The notes beneath the pieces are model-generated. The model was not told the DNA's origin, made no database searches, and worked only from the letters and a program-made list of their open reading frames with translations. From Tretioscincus oriximinensis (lineage: Eukaryota > Chordata > Lepidosauria > Squamata > Gymnophthalmidae), in assembly GCA_022410635.1 (NCBI GenBank), contig JAJVDF010000256.1, forward strand, positions 895,914-959,913: a stretch of DNA of 64,000 nucleotides, in the 5' to 3' direction. Below are positions 34,585-46,752 of this stretch, one piece after another. Within the stretch, counting starts at the first letter, position 1. Every line of letters begins with the position of its first letter. The position numbers and the translations under genes are program-made.

Positions 34585-34623
34585 CACCAGGATGGGGCGT
34601 CAACTCATGGGACCATCCTGGTG
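34585..34623. repeat. Perfect 11-bp stem-loop
   Basis: CACCAGGATGG and CCATCCTGGTG are separated by 17 bases. It is isolated, with no T-run or other functional context. Confidence 0.6.
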
Positions 34624-35034
34624 ACTCCCAGGTTGATTGGAGGTAGCAACGTGTGCTTTCCTACATCCCCAGGTTTTCCAATCTTTCTGCAATCCTTCAG
34701 TGACACAGATAGAAAAAGTGTCCATGTCATAAGAAAACATCCTGTGCTTTCTTGTAACATTTAAGCAATATGAAAAGAAAAACTCTTCCCTGTGGTTTTC
34801 AACTATACAATTATTTTCATTATTTTCCTCTACTCCTATGACCCTCCCAATGCAACAAGGAAGTCTTATGACAATCTTTCAATCTTTGAACTATTAAGAG
34901 GAAAGCTTAAGTGAATTCAATATTGTCTTGGATTGGGTCCATCATGCTTTTTAGATTGTTTGATTAAAATAGAATGCATGTCTGTGCTCTACTGTAGAAA
35001 TTACTATTGGAAACATTGGCAGACAGGGCAGGGT

Positions 35035-35145
35035 CTGAGAAGGCAAATGTAATTAATAATATGTGCAATATTCTCCTGGTTACCAAATTATCAGCAGCAT
35101 AAATTTTTAATTAATAGGAGCATGAGTAGCAATTTGGCTGTCAAC
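35035..35145. promoter_or_regulatory. Possible conserved noncoding element
   Basis: AT-rich, repeat-free, with TAATTAATA homeodomain-type words on both sides of GTGCAATATTCTCCTGGTTA. Texture only. Confidence 0.2.
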
Positions 35146-36230
35146 AGCCATCAGTACAAAAGTGCAAGAACGAAGCACTGTAGCAAGGAAAGATCAAAGG
35201 AGTAAAATTGCTGGAACACAACAGTTAGAGATGCAACTCAGCAGTTTCTGAACACATTTTTAAAAGCATAAAGTCCCTTGCTTCAGGCAGCAGAAATGAA
35301 AAAAAGATGAGGGGAAAATGGTGAAAAGAAAGAGGTTGCCTTTTTTTCTTTTTAGTATTATAAAGTTGAGAAGTATAAATTTTATAGAGGCTATCAAGGA
35401 TTCCCTTCCTCTTTTTGTTCTGGTGGCTATCTAGTTTGAAACATGGAGAAAGGTGAGGCAAATGGAAAGGAAGCCATCAAAGATAGGTACTCCCCTTTTT
35501 GAGGAGAGGGTCTCAACTCAGACGGTCTCTAAATGGTTTATGCAACATTCTGTTCTTCTCTTAATAACAGACATCTTGTGAAGTAGGTGGGACTAAGGGA
35601 GCTGCTCTGAAGAAACATGAGTAACCTAAGCTAACTCACCTTCATGCAGGAGTGCAGAATTGAACTGGGAGTCTTGATAGTCTACCCAGAAAATCAGACT
35701 AGCTTTTATGGGATTCATTTTTGTCTCTTTTTGCACTTACTGCTAGTACGTGTTTTCCAAAGAGAGGATGATTTTTAAAAAGCCTCTGGAACAACTGCAG
35801 TATGATTTTCTAATTTACCAGTAGCTAAATTAATAACCTATCTTCAGTAAATCAAAATACCTAATTCCTGCTGTTTTGATTTATATTCTGATTTTAATTA
35901 CTTTCTAATAATAAGAAGAAATAAACAATTTCCTGTAAAACAGGCATACTTTATATATTTATATCATAAATAAACAGGCTGTTGTCAGGTCACAAAGCAC
36001 CCTCACTTTCTGGAGATATGGGCTGTGCTAGACTACCTATCCAGCACAAACTGACAAATTGGATATAACGCATGGAGCAATACCTGAAACGGCACTCCTC
36101 CTGCATTCCTTCTTGGAGAGTAGAAAGGAATCATGTCTCACTGCTCATGGGAAAATAGTCGGCCCTTCCTTGGATCATAAGGAGTCCTCCCTAGGCTGAC
36201 CTTCTAGAGTCAAAGGGAAAGCTGCTCCAA
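35146..36230. other. Unique sequence
   Basis: No gene is recognised. A short duplication, GCAGAGAGATTAA, occurs twice at 36236-36266 at the boundary with the LINE. Confidence 0.45.
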
Positions 36231-36254
36231 AGATTGCAGAGAGATTAAGGAGAC

Positions 36255-37972
36255 TGCAGAGAGATTAAAATACTTTTTTTTGTTCCATTTTCACTGAATC
36301 GGACAGAGAGTATATACCTGAAATGGAACTAGTCTTTTCACGAAGGGCCTCAGAGGAATTATACTGGTCAGAAATAACAAGGGAGGAGGTCCTTGCTAGG
36401 CTTAATAAGCTGAACATTAATAAATTCCCAGTGCCAGATGGCATTCATCCAAGAATTCTTAAAGAACTCAAATAGGAAATTGCTGAACTTCTAACTAAAA
36501 TATTTAATATTTTCTTAAGATCAGGCACAGTGCCAGTAGACTGGACGGTACCTAATGTAACACGAATATTCAAAAAAGGATCCCGGAGTGATCCTGGAAA
36601 TTATAGACCCATCAGTTTAACACCGGTTCCAGGTAAAATGTTGAAAACCATAATTAAGGACAAAATTATCCTTAATTAACATGGAGAAGCACTTATTGCT
36701 GAATGAAGCTCAGCATGGCTTCTGCAAAGGTTAATCATGCCTTACTAACTTGCTAGAAATCTTTTAGTGTGTTAATATTGTCTATCTAGATTTTCAGAAG
36801 GCTTTTGATAAAGTGCCTTATCAAAGGCTTCTAAAAAAGCTCCACACACATGGTATGAGAGGACAGACTTTGTCCTGGATAGGAAACTGGCTAAAAGATA
36901 GAAAACAGAGGGTAGTAATAAACAAACAGGTATCTGAGTGGAAAGAAGTAAGAAGTGGGGTACCTCAGGGGTGCGTACTGGGACTTTTGCTCTGCAATAT
37001 TTTCATAAATGACCTGGATGCTTAGGTAAATAGTGAAGTAGCCAAGTTCGCTGATGACACTAAGCTGTTCAGGGTAGTAAAAATTGAAAGAGGTTGTAAG
37101 GCATTCCAGAATGATCTATTGAAACTGGGTGGGTGAGCAACAAAGTGGCAAATGCAAGTGTAAGGTCAAGCACATTGGGGTAAATAACCCAATTACTCCT
37201 ACCAACTAATGGGAACCAAGCTTTTTACGACTGAGTAAGAAAAGGATTAAGGTGTGAACCAAGTGTGCAGCAGCAGCAAAAAAAAGCAAATTTCATGTTG
37301 GGGCTAATTAGAAAAGGAATCGAAAACAGGTCAGCAAGTGTTGTTTTGCCTCTTTATAAATATGTGGTGAGGCCACATTTGGAATGCTGTGTTCAGTTCT
37401 GGTCACCACATTTCAAGAGGGATATTGTGGAACTTGAGAAGGTGCAGAAAAGGGCAGCAAAAATGATCAAGGGTCTGGAGCACCTCCCTTGAAAGACAAT
37501 GTTTGAGAGTTGATCTAATTGAAGTGTACAAAATCATGCATGGGATAGATATGGTGAATAGAGAAAAAATGTTTCTCACACAACACTAGGACCAAGGGGC
37601 ATTTCTTGAAACTGATGTGCAGAAAAGTGAGAACAAGACAAAGGAAATAATTTTTCAACCAGAGGATCATCGGCCTATGGAATTTACTTCCAGAAGAGGT
37701 GGTGGTAGCTAACAGTTTGATAGCTTCAAGACAAGACAGGTTTATGGACACCAAGGGTATAAAATGGGCAATAGGATGGATGTCTGGATGTTGCCTCTGG
37801 GATGGAGCAACACGCAGGACTCCCGAGATACCATTTGCAGGGAGTCATGAACAGGGGCATATTTTGCTTTCCTCTGTTCAGATTGTCCAGGAGCATCTGG
37901 TGAGCTTCTGTGTGAGAGAGAATGCTGGACTAGATGGGCTCTGGCCCGATTCAGTATGACTCTTATGTTCTA
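36255..37972 (+). mobile_element. CR1-like LINE, 1.7 kb, decayed ORF2
   Basis: The largest LINE here. Readable pieces in order: the N-terminal RT region (LARLNKLNINKFPVPDGIHP, then YRPISL, about 36395-36630), DFQKAFDKVPYQRLLKKLH (36790-36845), the SGVPQGCVLG block (36955-36984), FADD as the catalytic motif at 37047-37058, the thumb region with VVRPHLECCVQFWSPH (37363-37410) and MIKGLEHL. The 3' UTR ends GGACTAGATGGGCTCTGGCC, then CGATTCAGTATGACTCTTAT. Several stops and frameshifts make it inactive. The 5' end with the endonuclease is missing. It belongs to the CR1/L3 side of the CR1-L2 clade by motif. Confidence 0.92.
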
Positions 37973-38354
37973 AAGACACGCCTGCAGCAGTGACGGGCTT
38001 GAGGCAGCCATTAATTTATTTTCCAACAGTAACAGTAGGAAACTGGAAGCAAGAGTTCAGAGGAAAGTACTGCCTGGTATATCTACTTTGAGAGATAAAA
38101 TAAGACATTATGTGAAAAGGGCCTGTGATTCTGAATACCGTTAGATGGGCAAACTGGTCAGCCTCTAAACATTGGCTTAGGGACAGGCCCTGGAATGTTC
38201 AGCTCAGCACAGGAGTGTCATGGGACATTTGCATGTGTCCTATGCAAACCAACCCAGGGAATTAAAGTTTCCCATTGTTGAAGTTTTCATTCAGGGTTTT
38301 GAAAGAGCATATCAAAAATGACCCTGGAAACTGTCAACTTTAGTGCTTTGCTGT

Positions 38355-39637
38355 AAGGGTCCAGAAAACAAGATCGTATGGGGGCAATACAACCCTATTG
38401 GTTCTCCTGGACCTCTTGGTGTGTTTTGATACAATTGACCATAGTATTCTCCTGGAGAGTCTATGGAGTTTAGGAGTTGGTGGCAAGGCATTGTAGTGGT
38501 TCCACTGCTATCTCCAAGGCTGCTTCAAGAGAGTAGTGATGGGGGAATCTTGCTCAACACCATGGAAGCTCACTTGTGGGGTTTCTAAGGCATCGATCCT
38601 CTCTCCCATGCTGTTTAACATCTATATGAAGCCAATGGGAGAGGTCATCAGGAGATTTTTTGTGAAGTGCCATCTATATGCAGATGACACTCAGCTCTGA
38701 CTCACTGTTACATCTGAATCAGGAGAAGCAGCTGAAGTGCTTGACAAGTGCCTGGAAGCAGTAATGGGTTGCATAGGGACCAATAAATTGAAACTGAAGC
38801 CAGACAAGATGGAGGTGCTGTATGTTGGAGCATCCAATGTTTGTGAAATGGGGAGGCATCTTGTCCTTGATGGGGTAGAATTGCACTATAAGGGATGTGT
38901 GTGAAATCTAGGGGTGCTCCTGGACTCTGTGCTGACACTTGAAAATCAGGTGGAGGCAGTGGTCAAAAGTGTCTACTTCGAGTTATGTCTGGTTTGTCAG
39001 TTACAGCCACTTCTGAACAGGGATGATTTAGCTATAGGAATCCATGATCTGGTAACTTCCACACTGGACTATTGTAATGCGCTCTATATGGGGCTGCCCT
39101 TGAAAACAGTTTGGAAGCTGCAGCTGGTGCAGAATACAACCGCTAGACTACTGATCGGAACGGCTGGCCAGACACACATCACGCTGGTCTTAAAAGAACT
39201 GCACTGGCTGCCAATCTTCTACTGAGCCCAATTCAAGGTGTTAACTTTAACTTATAAGACCATATATAACTTGGGTCCCAAATATCTAAAGAAATGCCTT
39301 CTCCCATACCAACCTGCCCAAGCCTTAGGTTCTGCAGGGGAGGCCCTCCTGGTTATACCATCCTTCCAACAGCCAATGAAGTGGGAACCCGTTGTACAGC
39401 CTTCTCAGTGGTTGCCCCCAGTCTATGGAATAATCTCCCTCTTGAGGTGTGGCTGACATTAACATTGTTTTCTTTTAGAAGATCTCTAAAGATGCACCTC
39501 TTCAACCTGGACTTTGGCTGAAGAAGTGCTGTTTTTCATCCCACCATCAGATATTGTTTTGCTTCTGTTTTAAATTGTTGGTTTTTGTACTGAGACCTTT
39601 GGTTATGGATCAGGGTTTAAGTATCAATCAATCAATC
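38355..39637 (+). mobile_element. L2 LINE, 5'-truncated, copy A
   Basis: RT core in order: FDTIDHSILLESLWSLGVGG, LTCGVSKASILSPMLFN, IYMKPMGEVIRR, YADD at 38677-38688, then LDYCNALYMGLP, LVQNTTARLL, ELHWLPI, and a C-terminus with RRSLKMHLFNLDFG. It ends in an AATC-type tail (ATCAATCAATCC). Frame breaks and in-frame stops show it is dead. The same family recurs at 40322, 59128 and 63310. Confidence 0.93.
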
Positions 39638-39819
39638 CAATCAAGTTGCTCAAACAGCCATCATTCTTCTAAAAAACCCACTCTGCAATTTTTTTAAATA
39701 AACAATGTTTTAACTATACCTGTAAGATTAGGATTCAAATGTTGACTCCCATGGCACAAACTAGGAACTATTATATAATTTCCTGTACATGTTTCATTGA
39801 AGCTGGAGGTTTATGTTAA

Positions 39820-40310
39820 AGTAAAGGTGGTTGCATCAGGGAAACATGATGGAGACACCAAAATTGTAGTATGGTTCCCCATATCTATTTTGAGTGTCTC
39901 TGCAGTGTTGTGAGCCATTTCTTTTGAGAGAATCAAAATTGCAGCCCAGAGAAGAATCAGTTCATGAATATAAGACAGCAAAATCTTCATGAGGTACTTT
40001 TTGCTCTTAAGAGTGGCGTAGTAGAAATAACTTTTCCAGGTGCTTCCACTGGTAAGTGTAGATAGGTCTGAGTGTGCAGAGGTAAAGCAGCTGGTGTATT
40101 TCTGCCTATCTATATTTTTCTGTAAGGTCATCAAATGCCAGTGCTGCAAAATCATCAAAAGCATTCAGAGTATTTTTGCAAATAAAAGCAGTACAAAGAA
40201 GACTTCTTTTGGAATCTTGCCCTTGATCTCCATCAACATCTGCAGAGCTCTTTTAACTGGTGAATGGCCTTATAAGATCTAGCCCGAGAGAGCAAGGGCA
40301 AAGGTCATCT
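39820..40310 (-). pseudogene. Decayed coding-like sequence, unidentified (distal part)
   Basis: On the minus strand, long open pieces occur with plausible amino-acid texture: from about 40258 a frame reading VKRALQMLMEIKGKIPKEVF to 40165, then after a stop the 117-codon frame 40164-39811. An overlapping frame reads FDDFAALAFDDLTEKY near 40150, suggesting frameshifts. I do not recognise the protein. It may be a processed pseudogene, a transposon ORF, or chance. The plus-strand L2 at 40322-40857 separates it from 40861-41231. Confidence 0.2.
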
Positions 40311-40321
40311 TATATCTGCTG

Positions 40322-40857
40322 TGACAAATTTGCAAGGCTACTTCCAGAGAGTAGTGGTGGAGAAGTGTTGCTTGAAACCCTGGGAGTTCACATGTGAGTT
40401 TCTTCAGGAGTCGATCCTCTCCCTCATGCTGTTTAACCTCTACATGAAGCCACTGGGAGAGGTCATCAGGAGATATGGAGTGAAGTGTCAGAAATATGCA
40501 ATATGCCAGACCCTCCTGGTTATACCACCCCTTTCAACAGCCAATGGAGTGGGAACTCAGAGCAGGAATTTCTCTGTAGTTGCTCCCAGTCTATGGAATA
40601 GTCTCCCCCTTGACGTGTGTCTGTCATCATCACTGTATTCTTTTAGAAGATCTCTGAAGACGTGTATCTTCAACCTGGTCTTTGGTTGAAGAAATGCTGT
40701 TTTTTCTTTTTGTTTCCCCCCTCCATTTTCAGATACTATTTGCTACAGTTTTAAAATGTTAATTTTGTACTGTTTTTATTATTGGCTGTCCTGAGACCTT
40801 TGGGTATGAGGCAGGGTATAAATATATATAAACAAATAAAATAATAAATAAGATTAT
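40322..40857 (+). mobile_element. L2 LINE with internal deletion, copy B
   Basis: It starts in the RT finger region (GYFQRVVVEKC), keeps LYMKPLGEVIRRYGVK, then jumps at about 40500-40508 directly to the C-terminal TLLVIPPLSTANGVGTQS block. Compared with copies A and C, about 630-660 bases are missing, including the YADD motif. It ends CCTGAGACCTTTGGGTATGA, then GGCAGGGTATAAATATA and an (AAATA)n tail. Confidence 0.9.
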
Positions 40858-40860
40858 TCT

Positions 40861-41231
40861 GATCGATCAAGTTTTGATCGGGTGAAAATGTTGCTGTTCC
40901 ACCGTGTACTTGTTAACTCTAATCCAGTTGTGACAATTGCTAGAAGCCACTGTAATTTTAAAAGTAATCACTTCTGTAAATCTTCCAAGTATATGTCTTG
41001 GCTGTTCTCTATTTCTTTCAGGTAGATTAAGGATTTATGGAGGAGGTCAGTTTCCATTACACCCAATGAAGGCTGGAGCCTGATTGCACTTAGCTTTATT
41101 ATGCCCCTGAAAGTAATCTCAGAGTCTTGCTGCCCACACGCTATTTTGGTAGACTGACCAGATTTTCTAAGGCCCAAACTGGCGCAATTCATATTCATGC
41201 TAATTTGCAAATTCATGAATATGAAAATCAC
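40861..41231 (-). pseudogene. Decayed coding-like sequence, unidentified (proximal part)
   Basis: The minus frame reads GQQDSEITFRGIIKLSAIRL and continues through LLHKSLIYLKEIENSQDIYL to a stop at 40968. A neighbouring frame stays open downstream (VITFKITVASSNCH...). Texture suggests former coding sequence split from 39820-40310 by the L2 insertion. No family is recognised. GTAGACTGACCAGAT at 41149-41163 also resembles the end of the 20090 MITE, so part of this may be transposon. Confidence 0.2.
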
Positions 41232-42185
41232 CCACCATCATGTATAGCCCTCCAAAATTCCTGCCCAAGGAATCTGTGAAGTACCAGATAATTTTTTGTA
41301 GTGTGTGAGAAATTTTCAAAGTGTGCAAGAAATTTGCATTTTTTTTATTTTTTACTGAGGGGAGGGTGCCTTCAGGAGCCTAAATTTGAGCTACCTTAGG
41401 GTCTGCTGTAGTCTGTGCTAACTTGCAATAGCATGTTGACAGCAGACCACATCATAAAGTTATATATTGCCTTAGTTCATATGTAGAAAAAGAATAATCT
41501 CAAAAACGCTTTAAAGATAGTAGTGTCTGACCCTTATATTTTCATTCCACATCTATTTTATGATAATTAATATAAATGTTCACGAGAGAAGAAAATGCAA
41601 AGTGATACTGTGAATCATCTCACCTGCAGTCTCAAAGCCATCTTGAATTTACCTCAAATATGTGTGTGTTTAAAACAAAACAAACTGCTTGTGAACACAG
41701 GTTTAGGAAAATGAAACAATTGCTTCAGTTTGCTTTGCCTGGTATTTGAGCTCAAAGTACATAATTAGTTTAATAAGCCAAGATTTACACCAGTCATTTG
41801 ACTTTGAATCTAGCTCATTTCTTAGGAAGAATTTAATGATCCATTGTTTCTGAATAAAAAAAGCTTCATTTATTAAAATAAAGAGAGAATCTTAAACAGA
41901 CTTTTAAAAATTATTGTTATATTAATTATTATTATTATTAATTCTATACTGTAAATGTTTCACCAATTTTCTATCCAATGAGCTGGTTGCTAGTGCATTT
42001 CTAGACCCAATTAAAAGTCTTCGCTATTACTTTCAAATTTCTAGATACTTGGTGTCATTTTTCTTGGTGTCAAATTTCTAGGTACTTGGGGTCATCAATA
42101 TTCATGCTTTTCCCATGCTTTCCTTCATTCAGTGTATGGTCATTGGAAACTATTTCCCTCTGTTGGCGGGGAGGGAGAAATGTAA
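41232..42185. other. Unique AT-rich sequence
   Basis: No gene is recognised. A short ATT run lies at 41920-41940. Confidence 0.45.
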
Positions 42186-42189
42186 GTAC

Positions 42190-42700
42190 TAATCTTTGAG
42201 GTCCTGCCTTATTATGGTCTATATCTTGGAATACAAGCCTGCCATCTACAAGCTTGTGTTGACTATGGCAGGTCCCGAATGGGGCCTGTCATAGACTACA
42301 CTGGCATGTGGATGGCCAAGCTCTATCCGAGCAAAGTGGCTTTTTGCACTTGACAGTTGGTGATTTTGTCAATGCCAATTGTCTTCAAGTGTTGGGCCAG
42401 GTCTTTGGGCACAGCTCCCAGTGTGCCGATTACCACTGGAACCACTTTCACTGGTTTGTGCCAGAGTCACTGCAGTTCAATTTTCAAGTCTTGATATCAG
42501 CTGAGTTTTTCATGCTGTTTTTTATCAATTCTACTGTCACCTGGCATGGCAACATCAACGATCCACACTTTGTTCTTTTCTACAATTGTGAGGTCAGGAG
42601 TATTGTGTTCCAAAACTTTGTCAGTCTGGATCTGGAAGTCCCAAAGTATTTTTGCATGTTCGTTTTCTGTAACCTTCTCTGTTTTATTATTATTTCAAAA
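42190..42700 (-). mobile_element. R4/Dong-type LINE relic, endonuclease-like C-terminus
   Basis: Minus-strand translation in order: VTENEHAKILWDFQIQTDK, then HNTPDLTIVEKNKVWIVDVA, then MPGDSRIDKKQHEK, YQDLKIEL, then VKVVPVVIGTLGAVPKDL and a tail rich in QKATLLG. This is the typical C-terminal restriction-enzyme-like endonuclease region of R4-clade non-LTR elements, with the PDL...VDVA.PGD core at about 42530-42590. In-frame stops show that it is dead. Only the 3' part is present. Confidence 0.85.
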
Positions 42701-42875
42701 GACTTTGCTCAAGAACAGTTGCTTAATGCTATGGAATCTGTACAGGAAAATAAGCAATTATTTTTATGATATTCCACAATCTAAGTATTATTTCCCTTCC
42801 ATGCCTCATAGGTTAGTTTAGGGAGATTTCTTGAATTCGCCCACTCTGCAGCAAGGGGAACCAGAGATTATCTAA

Positions 42876-43020
<145 letters not shown>

Positions 43021-46000
43021 GCTTGCATTCCCACAAACATTGGTCCAGAACAGTTCCATCATAGACCAAGGATAAAGAGGTGAAATAAGGTCATTGTGGG
43101 AAAAGCAATTCTTAAGCCAAATTTTGTATTAAAAGTGTTGTGCCTCGTTGGAAAGCTTGCTCATTCGATCTGTCATCTTAGGAATGGTCATTGTACATGC
43201 ATGAAGCCAATCCAAGCTTAAAATGGTGGTGATAACTGCACGCAGGGCAGTGATTGCATACTTCCAAGTATCAAAATAACCAGATATATATCTTGTGCTA
43301 TCATGGGAGCAAGTGTTCAGTCAGAAGTGCCTGCATATTTTTTTAGCTATTACTTTCCTCTCTGGACAATATGCAGTTAATCTGGAATTATTTTATTCTA
43401 GAATACTGCTATTCAAGGATTTAGAGTCCATCCAGATTCATGCCTGTAAATGATTATTGTATACTCAACTTATTATGTGATGATTATTCTGCTGTACACC
43501 AGACAACACCGGAGCACTAGGAATGTGTGGTGAACTTAGTTCGTGGATGCTGCTAAATAAATATATTCACATGCCTGATTAAAAAATCAAAGATTTTTAT
43601 TATACCATAGAATGCTACTAGCAGTAGTTCAGACAATTACAAATATATTATTCAGTTCATACCACAAAGGTGTTCAAAAGCAGAATAATGTTCCAGTTTC
43701 TCCTACCTGAGTTTGATTTTCGCTCAGCTCCTTTGTTTCACCATTTTATAACATGCTTTAAAAGATATATTGTTCTCTTCCTTGTTGCTATTTATGATAA
43801 CAAATACCACAGGCTCTTTCTACTGTATTTCTATTTATAAATAATGATAATGAGTTTGTTTTCTTTGCAACCTCCATGACAGGGCAATCAGGATACTCAA
43901 AAGCCCATTAAAATGCAATTACTAAAACAAATAATCAACAATAATTAAAACATCATAAAAATGCAGCAAAAGCAAATGAGAATTTTAAAAATTGACACTG
44001 TTAATAATAGATCTGAGTGAATATTTTTACAACGAACTACTTCTTTCATTTTCCTTTGCCTTGTCATTTATTTGTCAAAGGAGTTTGCTGACTGAAGAGC
44101 AGCAATTTTCAGGTATGGAATAATTTACGTTATTTACTGTAATTTATTGTTATACTTGATCAGAACATCGAACAAATTGTTACCTTTGGGTGATATTTGC
44201 CCTTTAACCATTCTAAAACTGTAATTCTCCAGCAATTCACAAAAAATGTACACACATTTAAAGTCACAAACTTTTGAAACCATATTGAATTGAAATGTTT
44301 TAAACAAATAAAAACCACGAAGCTTTTAAAATCAACGAGAATGCCATTCTGACTTGAAACACAGCACATTTGGAGCAGATTATTTTGACTATCTGGATAT
44401 CTTTCTTTAAAAATAAGTATTCCAAACATTTTGGGGGTTGGACTTTGTGATAGATTCCCTTGTGCAAATACCTTAGTCGTACCTAAAATCCTACCACAGG
44501 AAATATGAGGCTAAAAAAGTGATTCTGTACTTGTCAATATCCAGGATAAGCAAACATTGATTGTTGCGAGTTAAAAAAAAATCAGACTGCACTGTGACAA
44601 GATCAGTGAGCAATGTTATGGAACTGGGACATTGGTCACAGAATATAAATGTTTAGTGTGCACGGACGCGCGATTGCTATATTCCAGATTATAACTTTGT
44701 AGGGGGTTTTAAGTCATCGTGTGCCCGCAGCCAATGTCTACATACCATTGGTCCATCAGTCCAAATTTTTTCACCTTTACCATTTTGGCTTTCTCCAGAA
44801 AAAATGTTGTATTGCTGTCCAGAACATCAGGGATATCTAGGTTAATCCAAATTCAAACTGGGTTAAAAATAGATTTTCTTCTTTCTGTCTTTTTCTGTTC
44901 TCACTGCAATTTGGGGGCTGTTTGCTTGGCATGGCTTGTGTGAGGGGGGAAAGGGGGAAGGTTAGGGTTAAGGTTTGATGTTTGCCTTTTATGATAATGT
45001 TACTATCAAACCAGGGTTACTGGCATCCATCACAACTTTCTCCTTCATTGTGAGGAGGAGGTGGGATTGCTTGGTGTGGAATTTAACAATTTGCAAGCAG
45101 AAATGGACTCAACTCAGAACTTATTTAGAAAATAATTTAAGTACTGCAACCAAAAAGGTGCAATTAAGATTGATTTTTAACTGGTAATCAATATAACTCT
45201 CTGGGAAAATACTGTGCAACAATGCTGAGGCAATCTGACCTGGGGTGGGGGGGTTGTCGAGTTATTTTGTTTGGATTACATGTTTTTGTTCTTTATTTAT
45301 GTGTGTATGTACATGTTTGTATATTTAAAATAAAAACAAATTTAAAAAAATGTGTGGAAACTAAATTCCATCTTCTGCCCACTGATCAAATGGCTCAACT
45401 TCAAAATGATGTCTCTCTGCTTTAGATATCATAAAAAACTATGTGATGGTCCTGACATTGAAGAATGTGGCTGTTCTGAGAGAATCCCATTATATGTATT
45501 TTTGTAAAAACTCTTCTGTTATGTGTCTTGCTGGAGTAACATTTCCACCAACAAAGAACTTAAGCAGATACCACCCTTAGATTATTCCACAATTTGAATT
45601 CTGGAAGTGATCCTAACATCCTGTCTCTTTATGTATGAACTGTAGTTTTGTCCATTTTCAAACAGTGCCAAAAAAAAGTGCAATATTCTCTTGACCCATT
45701 AAAATCCAGTCAAGTGACGATTTCTGATTATTATTGTTTTCCACACTGTTATTTACTTGTTTTCCTTCATTCTTTTTGGAACAATATTAAATCCAATTTA
45801 AGAAGCAGCAGAGGGAAATTCTTCTATCTGATTCTGAGGCTGTTCACTTCCTGACACCTGACAACAGCATTCCTGGACATATCCCTTTTATTTACTATTC
45901 TCTTTTAAGTGTCAAGAGTTCTTTGATATATTTCTGTTTCTCTTCCTCTAATGGCAATCGGCTTTTAAGATCAACCTAGGCCTGGTGTGCTGTGTCTTTT

Positions 46001-46139
46001 ATTCTATGGATGAAGTCACATTACTGAGAAAACACTAACCTCCCTTACAGCTAGGCTAATAGGATTGTAACATGGGGTTATATGTGGCTGACAAATTCAG
46101 GCTGCAGAAACACTTATTTTAAAAATAATAGGAATTCAG
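43021..46139. other. Unique sequence
   Basis: No gene or repeat is confidently recognised. 44940-45350 ends in an A-rich stretch (TTTAAAATAAAAACAAATTT) that could be a retroelement 3' end, but I cannot place it. Confidence 0.4.
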
Positions 46140-46505
46140 AAGAGGCTTAGAGATGATAATAGCCATATGCAACTGCTTATAATCCAAACAAAGACCACAA
46201 AATATACTTCCAGAGGGGATTAGTGATGCAAACACATGTTTCAAGGTGCTTTTGATGCTTTTTTAAATGCATGTAGATGAAGTCTAAAATGTTTTTAACA
46301 GTTACTTTCAGAGAATAGTTGCTGGGAGTAATTCTCTCCTGGCTTGCAAGAAAATCACTTTTCACCATTTGCAGCTGATTACAGGAACATTCCTGCTCTT
46401 AGCGTAGGGGCCGGGAGAAGTGAACATTGCAGAGCAGACCATGTAGTCAAGACATGTTTGGCTCACTTTCCCCTTGCCACAATTGGATTGGACAAGGCAA
46501 TGCAC
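46140..46505. promoter_or_regulatory. Possible conserved noncoding element
   Basis: Repeat-free block directly before the SINE, with TTTAAATGCATGTAGATGAA, TTGCAGCTGATTACAGGAAC and CCTCTCCTGG-type words. Conservation is a guess. Confidence 0.2.
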
Positions 46506-46509
46506 ATAT

Positions 46510-46752
46510 CAGTTTGGTGTAGTGGTTAGAGTGTTGGACTTGTACCTGGTAGTCTCCCGGTTCGATTCCCCACTCCTCCACGAAAGCCAGCTGGGTGACC
46601 TTGGGCCAGTCACAGTTCTTTGAACTCTCTTAGCCCCACCTACTTCACAGGGTATCTGTTGTGGAGAAAGCAACAAAAGCTATGTGCACCACCTTATGGT
46701 TGGCCACTCTAAGACCTTCGAGTATAGGATATATGTACAAATAAATAAATAA
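46510..46752 (+). mobile_element. tRNA-derived SINE, family B, with L2-type tail
   Basis: The head has a good A-box region (GGTGTAGTGGTTAGAGT) and a perfect B-box GGTTCGATTCC at 46559-46569. The body reads AAAGCCAGCTGGGTGACCTT, then GGGCCAGTCACA and CCCCACCTACTTCACAGGGT. The 3' end, GGCCACTCTAAGACCTTCGA, then GTATAGGATATATGTACAAA and (TAAA)n, matches the last 50 bases of the L2 copy ending at 60478 almost word for word. It is a transposed element, not a tRNA gene. Confidence 0.93.

Noticed and set aside
34585..34623. Stem-loop as terminator or RNA gene
   Set aside because: Perfect but short and isolated, with no U-run or conserved context.
46510..46590. tRNA gene
   Set aside because: A- and B-boxes are present, but no acceptor or anticodon stem can be drawn and a SINE body and L2-like tail follow.
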